Positions 12,893 through 24,789 of a stretch of DNA of 64,000 nucleotides are shown here, in pieces. The stretch's first letter is position 1; every line of letters starts with the position of its first letter. The stretch spans positions 10,291,351-10,355,350 of the forward strand of contig NC_079877.1 in assembly GCF_029227915.1 (NCBI RefSeq), given 5' to 3'. The translations under genes and the position numbers were made by a program. A model generated the notes under the pieces. That model did not search any database, was not told the DNA's origin, and worked only from the letters and a program-made list of their open reading frames with translations. Origin of the DNA: Hydractinia symbiolongicarpus. Its lineage: Eukaryota; Cnidaria; Hydrozoa; Anthoathecata; Hydractiniidae.

Positions 12893-14216
12893 AGTTAAGG
12901 TGCCAGTAACCCTTTTTTAGCTGTCCAAATAGCTTGAATTATTTACTCAGTGTTTTGGTTATACCATTTTTGTTTACTATTTCTTAGGAATATAGGCCTT
13001 AATACATAATAAAATGCTTTTAACTTAATACTAAAATTGCTGAGTCAGCAGAAATTTCTTTTTTAAAATGTATCAAAAACTAGAAAAAAATCGTCTTTTA
13101 CGAGCTCCAACTTTATTGGAACTTTATTTTTCATCAGCTTCTGGTTTTAAATAAACCTCGGGTTAACCCTGTTAAAACGGTGTGCGGATTTTTTTTGTGC
13201 ATTCTTATTTTTTTAACAATAGCCTTTTGTTTTTTTCAAAAGATTCTTTGTTGGCATCCCCTGCTGCATCAAACGCTGGTAAAAGAAAAATATTCCAAAT
13301 AAAAAGATTTCCGCACGCCTTATCATGGCTGCATGATTCACCGAGCATGTATGAAAATTTTAAAGTAAAACGAAAATGCTATCGAAAGTTAAAGCTCGTG
13401 CAGTGTAGCATAATGAAGATCGTCTTAAATTTCTACATAATGCGCCTTTTTTGTTGTTATTAACTTTTCTCTTTAATAATTACGTCATTTCTTTCTATAC
13501 AATTTCGCAAGCACGTAGACTTAAACTATGTTCGGCAGAACTAATTAATTATTCATCAATTTTATTTTAAAGAGGAAATGTTGAGGCTGAATATTTTTGG
13601 TGAAAGATAATTGTATTTTAGCCATAAAATCGTGACAAGTGTGTTATAACAGATAAAATATGGATACATAGTCTGAAAATAACCTTTCGTAACTAATTAC
13701 GTAAAAAAAAATTCTGATTTTTACAAGGTTACTGCTACCTTAATAAAAATAATATAAGCTATTTTGTCTATTGCAAGCCATTTCTTTTGACCTCAGGTTA
13801 TATTTATCAGTTTAGATGGACAAAACAGTTGATTTTGTATCAATGATAAAGCCGGCATTTGCTGAAAATAAATGATTCCCAACAATAAACATTTGAGCAA
13901 AGAACGACAGACTAAACTAATAAAAAGCGCGCTCAGTGGAACTGCGTTTGAAACCCAGCGTAATTTTTTCCACCTTAACTATTCTGATTTCTGGTTAATA
14001 GTAAAATTTATTCTTGCTGTCTTGGCTACCCCAAGGTTGCTGGATCCGTACTTTAGCAGTTATAATAAAGATGTGATTTAAATGCACTTATATTTTTTGT
14101 TGATGCGCTGTTCCATTTAACTCTATTCGGTCCGGGGTATTGAGGTTGGGGCGGATTCAGCCCTTCCTCCATACCTTTTGAAAGTCTTGTGCAAATTGAA
14201 TCAAACTTTGTAAACT

Positions 14217-14259
14217 TATTTGTTCTTTTATGACGTAGTAAGTCATAAAAGAACAAATA
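14217..14259. repeat. Perfect 18-bp inverted repeat, 7-bp loop
   Basis: The arms are 14217-14234 ('tatttgttcttttatgac') and 14242-14259, its exact reverse complement. It sits at the outer edge of the R2 repeat copy and may be its terminus. Confidence 0.85.
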
Positions 14260-14715
14260 GGCAGCAATAAATTTTGCTTATGTCAGTATTTTTGGTGACG
14301 TCTTCGGAAGGTTGAAATTTGTCTAACATACCACTATCTGCTTCAAAATCGATTACTTACGTTCTAAAGCGAATTTCTAAATTATGTTCAAAGTTTCGGA
14401 CAACCAAAGAAAATTTATTTAACGTATTTTTCGGGTTTTACATAGTTCGCATGAATAAAGACCGAAAACTGCCCGAAAAATCCGGGTTTTTTTTCGATTT
14501 TCACGCAAAATCCGAAAAATTCGCGTAACCGGATTAATCAGGTGGCGAAAATTCTCAGAAAGATTCCTATCGACGAAATAAAGTTGTCTTGTCAGTTTTA
14601 AGTCCTAAGGATAATCCTAACAAAGGTTATTATACTTTCCCGATTATAAGGATTTGATAGAGACTTTAAGGGCAGTTTCGGAAAAAAGCCAATATGGAAA
14701 GCTTTGACAAGTACA
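14225..14715. repeat. Dispersed repeat family R2, long copy
   Basis: This is homologous to the reverse strand of about 42100-42600 and, in its distal half, to 8870-9125. Shared blocks include 'agcaataaattttg', 'ccactatctgctt', 'aatccg' and 'cggattaatcaggtg'. It has no coding capacity and is probably a non-autonomous element. Confidence 0.6.
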
Positions 14716-15982
14716 GGATCTAAATACTGGGTTCCCAGGTGCCTAATAGATAAATATAAAAACTCTCTAAGTATCATAAGCATGCAGTATAGCAAAAAGA
14801 GTTATTAAAAACAAAAAGGCAGATGGGGCGGAATCCTATCGAGTCCGCTAAATTACGTGAACAAGTCGGTCCTCTATTATACTTCGTTTGAAACTCTTTA
14901 TTGCTTGTCACAAATGCAAAGCCTAGTGATTTATTATATATTTTAAATTTATCACAACTAGGATATATCAGCCGAAATTTGGAGAAAGCGTGCTGCAAAC
15001 GTTTGATGTACAATAACAATTTGGGATAAAGAACGGACGCCAGTCAGGCTACCATCTTAAAACCAACAAGATAGAGTAATTAACACTGAGCAAAAAGAGA
15101 ATAGACAGTAAGGTAGGTTTTAATATAATTGTAGGAAAAAACATTAAAAAGTAGACAAGATAACTAACTGGCTGGCTATGTAGACAGTCAAAGACATGGA
15201 ATTTATATTACCATTGTACCAGCAGTTTTCTTAAAAGACAGCTACTTTCTTCGTAAAAATTCATTGGGATAACATTCTTCCAACGGAATAACACATCAAG
15301 CACATTATAAGGAGTACTTTTTTAAAATCGAAAATTAACAGTTGCATTTTGTTCTTAAACTTTGACTAGCCAACGTTCATGACTTAATGATTAGCATTAA
15401 CGTTAAAGAATAAGCTTACTTTTCGTAACCATTAGGCTTAACTTGTACATACATGAAGGATTCATACCCCGTTTAATATTTTCTGAAAAAAATCACGTTT
15501 ATTTTAAAAAACATACGACGCCAACAAATATGGCATCTTGTTCTTAGAGTTCCTTCTGCAACTATTCCTCTTTGAAATTATGCTGATAAATTATGTCAAG
15601 AAAGAGGGTAAACCCCTGAGAATGTTTTGACAAAAAAACTTTGAAAGAATTCAGTCAAAAACGTAATTGTTTCTTTAATCTTTTATAGCTAAGTAAAATT
15701 CCCGCGATCTTTTGTGTAAGCAATCGGTGATTAGTCGTTTTCCGAGAAACGTGCAAAAAAATCTGGAACCTTCTGACGTGTCCACTTTGCATTTCTTGCT
15801 TAAACAAAAGGATTTAAAATAGTAAATTATAAGGATGGGTCTCTCTTCTTTTTACTGTATCTATTTTAAATTACCTGCATACGTCTGTTTGTTTGTCACG
15901 CAAAATGGTACCGCAAGTAGTAAGACGCACGAAATGCGGTATAAAAAGAACAAGCGAACCCGTGAATTTTTTTTTAGGGGCC

Positions 15983-16317
15983 ACCGACTAGTTTCAACAA
16001 ATACACGAATAAAGGCCGTAACATAGGGCAATTTTTACTACTGTTAGTGATTGAATCTTTAACTGGGTCACGTGAATGCTATTTTAGAAAAGCGCATGTT
16101 AAAAATTTACAATATTAAGAATTAACATTAATATAATTTCCATATCCACCACCGACTAGTTTCAACAAATACACGAATAAAGGCCGTAACATAGGGCAAT
16201 TTTTACTACTTTAGTGATTGAATCTTCAACTGGGTCACGTGAATGCTATTTTAGAAAAGCGCATGTTAAGAATTTACAATATTAAGAATTAACATTAATA
16301 TAATTTCCATATCCATT
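15983..16317. repeat. Two-unit tandem duplication, 168-bp period
   Basis: Unit 1 is 15983-16150 and unit 2 is 16151 to about 16317. They begin identically with 'accgactagtttcaacaaat' and differ by a few substitutions and one indel. Function unknown. Confidence 0.9.
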
Positions 16318-17517
16318 TTGTTCCGCGACACATGCATGCGAAAATGCAGAATAACATGAAAACGAGATTAGTTATGATCAAACTTAGGGATTGTACTTGT
16401 TCACATGCAAGTTTAAAGAATGTATCAACAAAATACTTACTTTTACAGCTTTTAACTAGCAGTTTCAGAAAATCGAAGTTAAGAAAGTTATGAAAAGGGT
16501 ATTAGTAGTGGTAGTGTGACAAAAAATATCGTAGATTTTACGAGTTATTTCTTGGGTATATGTTAGCTAGTTAAACCTAAAATTATGCCACGTTTTTAAA
16601 ATGATTTTAATAATACATTTTCACTTTACTGTTTCCTAGTAAATTTAAAACTAAAACTTAATGTACAGTTTACTAACACTCAGTGGCACTTTACATTACT
16701 CTGATCAAATCAAATAATAAAATTAGCTTGCTTGTAGCCAGCCAACATAACTAGCAGACAAAATAGCAAGCAGCCAGCTAAGATACAATCTTATAAAAAC
16801 ACATTGTAGATTTCATTGTGACTTTATCCTTCCCCTAAAATCAATGTTGAATATTAAATATGCTAGGCTGATATTAACACATGTACTCCAGAAACCTAAA
16901 GTACTAGGGATAAGTAGCATTGACTTTGGGGAAAATTGAAGGGGACAGTCAAGAAAAATAAAAAGGCTGGATTTTCTTATCGCATTTTCTGTTCTATTAA
17001 GAATTCTTCCAGGGTTGTAGCTACAGCTTAGCTGCTTGAATAACCAACAAAGCATTCTTAACATTTGTTGCGTACACTGATACATAAAATTAATGTCTTC
17101 AAACTAATGACTGTTGTGATTATGTAACTGCCACATTTACTCTGTCACTACTCTCTCTCTCTCTTATCGATTGTCAATAATCATACATTTGTATCAAGCA
17201 TTGTGATGGTTAACCTTATTACTTAGTTTGTAGTAATATGAGTTGATAGAGCATATAGCTTACCATAAATCTCCATATATAGAAAGAGTAAAGCCTTTTT
17301 TAAAATGCCGCCCTATTATCCATGTTGATAATGAGCAAACGAATGTGCCATAATAATGAATCGCTTATACATATACAACCCCTGTATAAACTATCTGCTA
17401 ACATCACCAACATATTGCAGCATGTACTTTTGTGGGTTTGCCTGCAACTCCCAGTTCTGGGGATCGCAGATGTAAACTTTCTTCAATTTCAATGTTCTTG
17501 TAAACCAGGTATTCAGG

Positions 17518-17647
<130 letters not shown>

Positions 17648-19292
17648 CCCAAAAACTAATCTTGAAGAATTGTTTAAATTGTTCATTTACAGAAAATAAT
17701 CTCGATTGAATTTTTCCATATTGTGAATTATGAAAAATATAAAACCAAACATTTTGTTTTCATCCTGATAAAAAATTTCATATTGTTTTCACTGAATAAA
17801 GTTGAAGTCCACCACGGCATTTTGTTGACAAAATTTTACAGAAATTATTTTTTTTCTAGGCAGGATGTCGAGCGGTTCGAGTAACCATTTTGTATGTTTT
17901 TAAAAAACAATTTTCAAATTGCTATATAAAGTTGTCCTTTCAAGGAAAAAATTTGTTTTGGACGTAGCAAAATGAATGGAAAATTCCATTTGCCTGAAAA
18001 AATACCAAGATGGTAACTATGTTAATACAAAATTTAAAAATTAGGATATAATCCTATTTGTCAACCTTATATATAATTTTAAATACTTTTAAAAAAGGAT
18101 AATATTCAGGAGAGGATTATAATGTGAAAAAATAAGCAATGACATTCAAGGAAAGTTTGTCAACCAACTTGCCCCACCAAGCTCAATCACAAATTTGTAT
18201 AATGCGAGTTTTGAATACTTCCACAACTACCCTTATTTAAAAAATACAGGGTAAGATTCCCACAAGGTTAACTATAATATTAAAAGCAGTGTCAGTGAGC
18301 CTGGATAATGTTATTTTCATAGATATTGTTTGAAAGATAGGTAAACTCAATAACTTGACACACAGGATATATACCAGCAGCATCGTCAATTTTAGTGAAT
18401 GGTTGGAAATTTCACGTTTTTGGAACAAGTTAATCAGCCAGCTTAGCTACTTACATATTCAAAGCTGGCTAATACCTGGCTTATTTAAGACCAAAAACAA
18501 TAAACAAACCATAAGAATAGCTCAGTGTCTGGCAGATACATGCAAACATCCCATATTACCACCAAATATTAAAAACAACCTGTATAAAAGATAATTTCGC
18601 AAATATTGCAAGTAAAAAAACCATATCTGCACTAATATCTAAACTACGAAGTTGCTAGAACTAATCTCGTTTTCATGTTATTCGATATTTTGGTATGTAT
18701 ATTCCCCTGAACGAAAATGGATATGAAAATAAGTCCATTTGTTTAATTTATTTTTAATTTCTGTTCGACGCAAAAGAAATGTGATTATATCTTCATTTTC
18801 ATGCCAATAAACATGATTGAGTTTATAACGTACTTTTTCTTTTTAGATAAAATTTTTCCAAAGAATTTAAATATTGTCAACAACAATAAAAATCAACTAT
18901 TTAATGTGACAAAAAAATTGCGATAGTATGAATTTGTGCCATGTGCAAATATGTAGGAAAAAATTAGTCAATCGCGTGCTTTGAGACAAATTCTATAATT
19001 ACTGCTAATTACGGAATGATTCCTTTTTAGTTTACTCGACACGAATAAAACTTCCTCCCTGTGTAGATAGTGATTTGCCAGTCTAAATGACGCATTTTGA
19101 TAATTTTTTATTCATTGCGGTGTAATTAAATAAAGGAAAGTTCAATGTCCTTGAATTTTCAATCCTAACTGCTGGCTTTTTACTACATTATTGCCAGCTC
19201 GTCTGGAATAGATTTAACTTGCTTTTCAAATTCGAGCCGGTTCGCGATCAATAAACGGGTAAAAATAAGCCAACAACACTACATGTAAAGTA

Positions 19293-19363
19293 TGACAGAA
19301 CGGAGACTTAAACCCACAACCTTATGAATGTAAGTGAAAAGCTCTACCACTATACCATCCCTT
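19293..19363 (-). repeat. Decayed tRNA-derived sequence (tRNA-Val-like)
   Basis: Read on the minus strand, it has an A-box-like 'tggtatagtggtagagc', an anticodon-loop-like 'cttacat' (anticodon position TAC) and a B-box-like 'gggtttaagtc'. The anticodon and acceptor stems do not pair well, so it is a tRNA pseudogene or SINE head rather than a working tRNA gene. Confidence 0.55.
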
Positions 19364-19725
19364 CCTAATATGCAAGTTGTCACTCTCGTCGGAGTATCTT
19401 TCTAACGCAAGCTACCATTTTATTTGGATCCCCTTAGATTTCATCTAAACAAGTTCATCAACATCTTGCCCACAATGCTAAAATTCACTCTTTTTTCTAT
19501 CAGTGCTACCAGTTTTAGCTACATCTTTCAATCACTTAAAAACTTTCTGTACCCCAAAGTCCAACATATAATTTATCGCTCTGTGTGACTATTATGTTTT
19601 TATGGAAGAAAAGAAGAAGTAAATGACACGTTCTTAAGTTAGCAAAGACTGGTCAACATGTACAACAATTCCAGTGATAAAATTTTTGTTAGCTTCGGTT
19701 CACTTGGTGTAAATTGACTTGCTTA

Positions 19726-19851
19726 CGGTAATTTACACGAAACTTGTTAATACAGCCATTTCTATTTCTATTGTCCGTCTTTTACGTTCGGTAATTTACA
19801 CGAAACTTGTTGATACAGCCATTTTTATTTCTATTGTCCGTACCAATTATG
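19726..19851. repeat. Two-unit 63-bp tandem duplication upstream of lipoxygenase copy 1
   Basis: Units start at 19726 and 19789, each with 'cggtaatttacacgaaactt' followed by 'gttRatacagccatttYtat'. The matching place upstream of copy 2 (about 37890-37950) has one unit only. It lies about 100-220 bp upstream of the TATA box. Confidence 0.85.
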
Positions 19852-19944
19852 ATTAATACTGCAAACCCTTGAGAGCACTGGTATCAATTGCATTATACGT
19901 TCCTATCATCTAATTTTAAACTAGCGGAACTTTTTTTCTAGCGT

Positions 19945-19952
19945 TATAAAAG
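19945..19952 (+). promoter_or_regulatory. TATA box of lipoxygenase copy 1
   Basis: TATAAAAG lies 65 bp before the start codon. The surrounding 'tataaaaggcgtgatacaag' is conserved upstream of copy 2, which supports a real core promoter. Confidence 0.75.
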
Positions 19953-20009
19953 GCGTGATACAAGTTCTTTCTCATAAAACCAAAAAAAGCTACCAGACTA
20001 TAAGAGAAA

Positions 20010-23000
20010 ATGGAGCAGGCAAGGATGTTATGGCTGTTTGCAGGGTTAGCCTTCCTTGCTAATCTTTATTCATGCAACAGTATTGAAGGTAGGTAACAGT
20101 TTTTAAAAGACGTAAATATATAAGAAAAAGTTTTCTAGGCAGTCTTTTTTGTTGTACTAACTGTTAGACGTTTAAAATAATTTTCATCTGAGACACCACT
20201 TTTCTAATTTCCAAAAGGTCGAAAAGTCATGTTTTACATTCTGTAGCTAATGTAATTACTTCTATTATGGGAAATGGAAGGCACATGTATAAATTTGATA
20301 TATTTTTTAAAATTGATTTGATCATACCGCAAGTACGTGAAGTAGTAGAGCGGAAGTTTCTTCCAGAACATTAGGAATTTTAATTAAATAATTAGGAATC
20401 TAATTAAAAATTGATAATGAGATCTTTGTGTGGAAATTCACAGCTAAGCTTTTTTTAACGTTCTAAATCTCACAACTGAAAAAACAAGGCAATATTTTTG
20501 TCTCGTGGCAATTTTGGGATATAGCTTAACACAAAGCCTAAAAAAGGTTTACTAAGTAAATGAGTATGCCAAGAATATGTATACTGTCACACCTGTATAG
20601 AATCCAACTTAGTGATTTTTCCCTATAAGTGAATAAATATGGTTTGCTCACATTGAAATTATCTTGTGTTGAGGATAAAAATTAGCGGTTGCCAGTCACG
20701 TTAAGCAGATGTAGTAACAAATTACCAATAAATGCATTGGATGACCCAGATTTGGTGGTCTAAGACGGGTGGTTGTTATTGGAAGCTTAACTAAACATTT
20801 AGTGCATTTTGGTTTGTCATAGAAATTAGTTTAAAAGTAACATCTTCAACAGTGTTCATGTAAAAAAGCTCCCAAATTTGTCTAGGAATCTTTTTTATTT
20901 TTTTTTCAAAAGCTTCATTGGTTCTTTAAAAGTTGCACTAATTATGCGACATTATTGAGCATAATTATAGTAACTAATTATTGAAGTAAATGTTCAAAAC
21001 GCGAAACTGAACGGCCAAAAAAACATTTCGAACACATTATGCTTTGTCAAAACTAAACACAGAGCTAGACAAAACTAAACACAGTCATGCATAATCACTG
21101 AAATTTCTTTAAAAAATACAAATTCACTTATCAAGCTCTTTCATATAAAATTAATGTGTTTTTCAAAATCTTTGAATTAACAGGCTAATAATGGCAAGTC
21201 AAGGTAACAAAATATATATTTGTTACAGGGTTGGATTTTGCTGAACTTCATGAACTTTCTGGTAATGATGATTTCCACCATGACGAACGAGAGTTTACAG
21301 AAATAGTAATGGATCACAATAAATGTTACTTACCGCGTATGTATTTTTTTTTAACCCAAATGTATTTTATTTACCACGTATCTATCAATTGTACTACCTC
21401 GCAATCAAGGGTGCATAACACATTTGTAGATGGAATCATAGAATATTGCTTTACTCTCAGGTCCGTGCAAAATTTCTCTCCCGCAACACACAACGTCTAA
21501 AAAATGTCTGATGAAACGTGCGTTCGACACCATAAAAGCAAGATTCTGGTACAAAATTACAGACGAAACACAACAATCAACAATCAATTTTCCGTTCAAG
21601 TTTATCCCCTTTTTGAACCAGACAAACAATTCAATCGCTTTTTACTACGCCATCGATAAATTCGAATCAAAATATTTCATACTTTATTTAACATGGGTGA
21701 AAACTATGGGTGTTGTTTTAGAGAAGATGAACAAAGCTTTTGCCCTAGCACCTTTTTTCACCATTAAAGAGTATGAAATCGTGCATCAATCTTTCGAAGC
21801 CGCTATTAAAGTAAGTCATGCATATAAATTCTTTTCATAACGATCATGAATTGCCCGACAATACTTTTAAAAGGCAACAAAATGAGTGTCATGTACTAAC
21901 AATAGTTTCACTGTGGCATTCATTTTAGAGTTTGCGAGTTCCACAACATTTTAACAGTCCTCAGTCTGATCCATCACACACAAGTTTTATTTCAAACAAG
22001 AAATGGGAAGATGATGACACTTTCAGTCAATACGTTTTAACAATGCAATGTCCATGGACACTTCGTAAGGTGACTAAACGCGGTAAGTACTCATTGTTGA
22101 TTCACTACGAGGGAATGAAGCGCACAGATCGAATGCCGCAAAGTTAATACTTTCATAATGTACTTTGGTTTTAGGTAAAGTTGGACTACAATTTTCAAAG
22201 CTAGTAAAACAGTTGAATCCAGTATTTGATTTCACTGCAGCCTTATCGCAAGCATATGGACGAAGGATAACTTTGTACCAAGTAAGTTCTTCCTTGAAGA
22301 ACAGTGATCCATTATTGAAGTCGTGTCAAATGTTTTTGTTTTTTTAAGCTCTCATAGCATTTATTTTTTAAACCAAGAGTTCTACTTTATAGGCAGCACG
22401 TCAACAACGTCTATATGTTTTGTATAATGAGGAACACAATGGCATGCCAACTTTCGAAGATATTCTTGATAAAAACCCAAACGATACGCGTACACTGATT
22501 AATGTCACCTCACCAATCACTTTATTCATCAGAAATAGAAGACGTCAATTGAAAGTAGTTGCTATTCAGTGGGATTACTTACCATGTAATTTGTCAATTC
22601 TTCTTACATTTGTTTCCAACCAAATTTTAGGTGCTGAATATAAATCTGATCTCGTATTTTAGCTTCTGATGTATTCACGCCAAGTTCACCGAAAGCACAA
22701 TGGTTGAGTGCAAGAGGAATGGCTTTGCAGGCCCACCAAGATGTCTGCCAATTTAAACATCATCTTGGCCATGTACATTTTGTTTACACAATCTTCTGCC
22801 TTGCCTTCCGACGACACTTCAGCACGCTACATCCTTTATATGATGTTCTCAAATTTCATTGCGAAGGGACAACCCCTCACATATCCACTGCTTATCCAGC
22901 CCTGTCCTTTCCCCAATCATATGGACATCAGTACTTTGCAGTGTCGCATATTGGTGTGGCTAACTTGTCGACACAAGCATATCAGGAAAGAAGATATGGA

Positions 23001-24083
23001 ATGTTTGACTTTGAAACACTCATGAAGGTAAGATTGTTCCTATAAATATTTACCCGCAAAAATATTAAAAAATGAGCAACAAATTGATATTTCTGTCTAA
23101 AATCCTTGGTAAGAAATGCAATGGTAAAACTCTTCTTTATAGAAACGTGGTCTTAATGATAGATTATTGAGATATAACCCATTTCGTGACGATGGCAAAG
23201 TGATTTGGCGTGAATTAAAATCATTTGCTTATCGATTAGTAAAAATGTAAGTGCATATTTACGTAACTTTAGTAACATAGCCCTGTTCTTGACGTTCCTT
23301 TACGTTCTGATACACAATGTACGGGAACATATAGATTTGATTCCTAGTTACTTTGGAATTCGCAGGTATTATCGTCGTGATCTTGACGTCAAAATGGACA
23401 GAGAGCTGCAGAGTTTTGCTAATGAAGTATCTGCTGATGGTACTGGACAAGACGGTGGCAAAGGAAAGGTTCGCCTAGTATTTTTCGCATTCTTTTGACA
23501 TTTAACTTTAATATTTTTTTAACATTATTAATATTTTAGTTCACCGGATTTCCCTCATCATTTTGTTCCCGCCATCAACTGTCGCTCTTTATCACAAGAT
23601 TTCTGTGGTATAATATCATACATGTTACGGTTAATTATGCGATTTCCCCTACGTATTTACCAATGATGCCAGTGAAACTGTACAATGACACAGCTCCAAA
23701 TGCAGCTGGAAAGTACGCACATTTCTTGCCAGATAGCAGAGTAACAGTGGTAAGTGAATACAACGTTTTGCGCTCACATTTAGGATGTGATAATATAGAA
23801 ATTCCATTGAATTAAGTCCGCATAAATGACCTAATTGCTTTTATTTCAGGGTGCAACGCATTTTGGAGACACCCTAAGTCATTTCCGTGCGAATCGAATT
23901 ATGGATTACTACGATAGGGTGAACGATAAGAAGCTGCGTTATCTAGTTAAGAGAACGTACAATCGATTTAATTCGTGTATCCAACGTAGCTTGCAACGTC
24001 GAAACGCACGACGAAAAGCAGCTGGATATTTGGGGATGCAATACCTGGAGCCCAAATGGTTAACCAATAGTGTTCATATCTAA
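20010..24083 (+). CDS. Secreted lipoxygenase-like protein, copy 1 (11 exons, 668 aa)
   Basis: The exons are 20010-20088, 21229-21336, 21461-21810, 21929-22082, 22175-22281, 22393-22585, 22663-23027, 23143-23246, 23366-23468, 23540-23749 and 23850-24083. All introns are GT-AG, the phases agree, and the total is 2007 nt. Lipoxygenases are non-heme iron dioxygenases of polyunsaturated fatty acids. Family landmarks in order are W205-E-D-D-D-T-F, VAIQWDY then VFTP (334-337), HLGHVH (364-369), HPLY (387-390), the FRDDG..IW block, GFP.S, HVTVN (549-553) and a C-terminal NSVHI. Expected iron ligands are residue 359, His364, His549, Asn553 and terminal Ile668. Residue 359 is Cys, not His. The first 21-24 residues form a signal peptide, and I see no PLAT domain. 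Activity is therefore uncertain, although the fold assignment is firm. A polyA signal lies at 24147. Confidence 0.9.
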
Positions 24084-24100
24084 AAATGCTAATGCTATGT

Positions 24101-24509
24101 TCCGTCGTAGTTTAAATTTCAGTAAATTATGAATCAAATCCTTTGTAATAAACTCGAGTTTTGATTTTCTATGAATGAAAAATAAATAAATCGTTTTGTT
24201 TTGCTTTGTGTCATCAACAAATCACATGAAATCAAACCATAGGAGAATTAACGTGACTGATAGCCTTGTGATAAGTCATTGAGGAAACTATAACAACTTT
24301 CTAATTAATCATGAATGGATGTATTTACTGGTGAAACGACTACAGCTATGTTTCATGCTTTCAAAAAAGCAAACGTCTCTTCCAACATGACAAAGTATTA
24401 CCAGCCTCTTGACAGGCATTGGTTACGCTAAATGATTCCTTAAACGCAGTGGTATTCAGTACAAGTTAAATCTCAACTTAACAAAGATATAGCATCCAAG
24501 ATATTCAAG
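24101..24509. other. 3' flank of lipoxygenase copy 1
   Basis: It contains the AATAAA at 24147-24152 and a degraded SINE head near 24247 ('actgatagccttgtgataag'), which matches the better preserved heads after copies 2 and 3. No gene is seen. Confidence 0.55.
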
Positions 24510-24789
24510 TTTTTTTTTTTTAGACTTGAGACCATTCCGATAGGATAATACCTACCTAATAGGTAGGAACGACCACCAAACTAAGTTACAACTTTGAAAA
24601 GCATTATAACTTCAAATTTTGGTTTTCTTAAGTAAACTCATCGAGCCCGGATTAGCACGATTATTTGGAAGATTGCAAGCATTACATGTAATTATAAAAT
24701 TATTTAGAAGAGTAAAGGTAGTTTATAATTGATTAACTTTTGAAGAAAAATAATATTGCACATCTTAACAAAATCGAAAAAAAGAAAGA

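Noticed and set aside
19293-19363. Possible functional tRNA-Val gene on the minus strand
   Set aside because: A and B boxes are recognisable but the acceptor and anticodon stems do not pair, so I call it tRNA-derived only.
22355-22400. Reading lipoxygenase intron 5 as coding to rescue His residues near the metal site
   Set aside because: Both intact copies share consensus donor and acceptor sites here and the exon phases close only with the intron removed.
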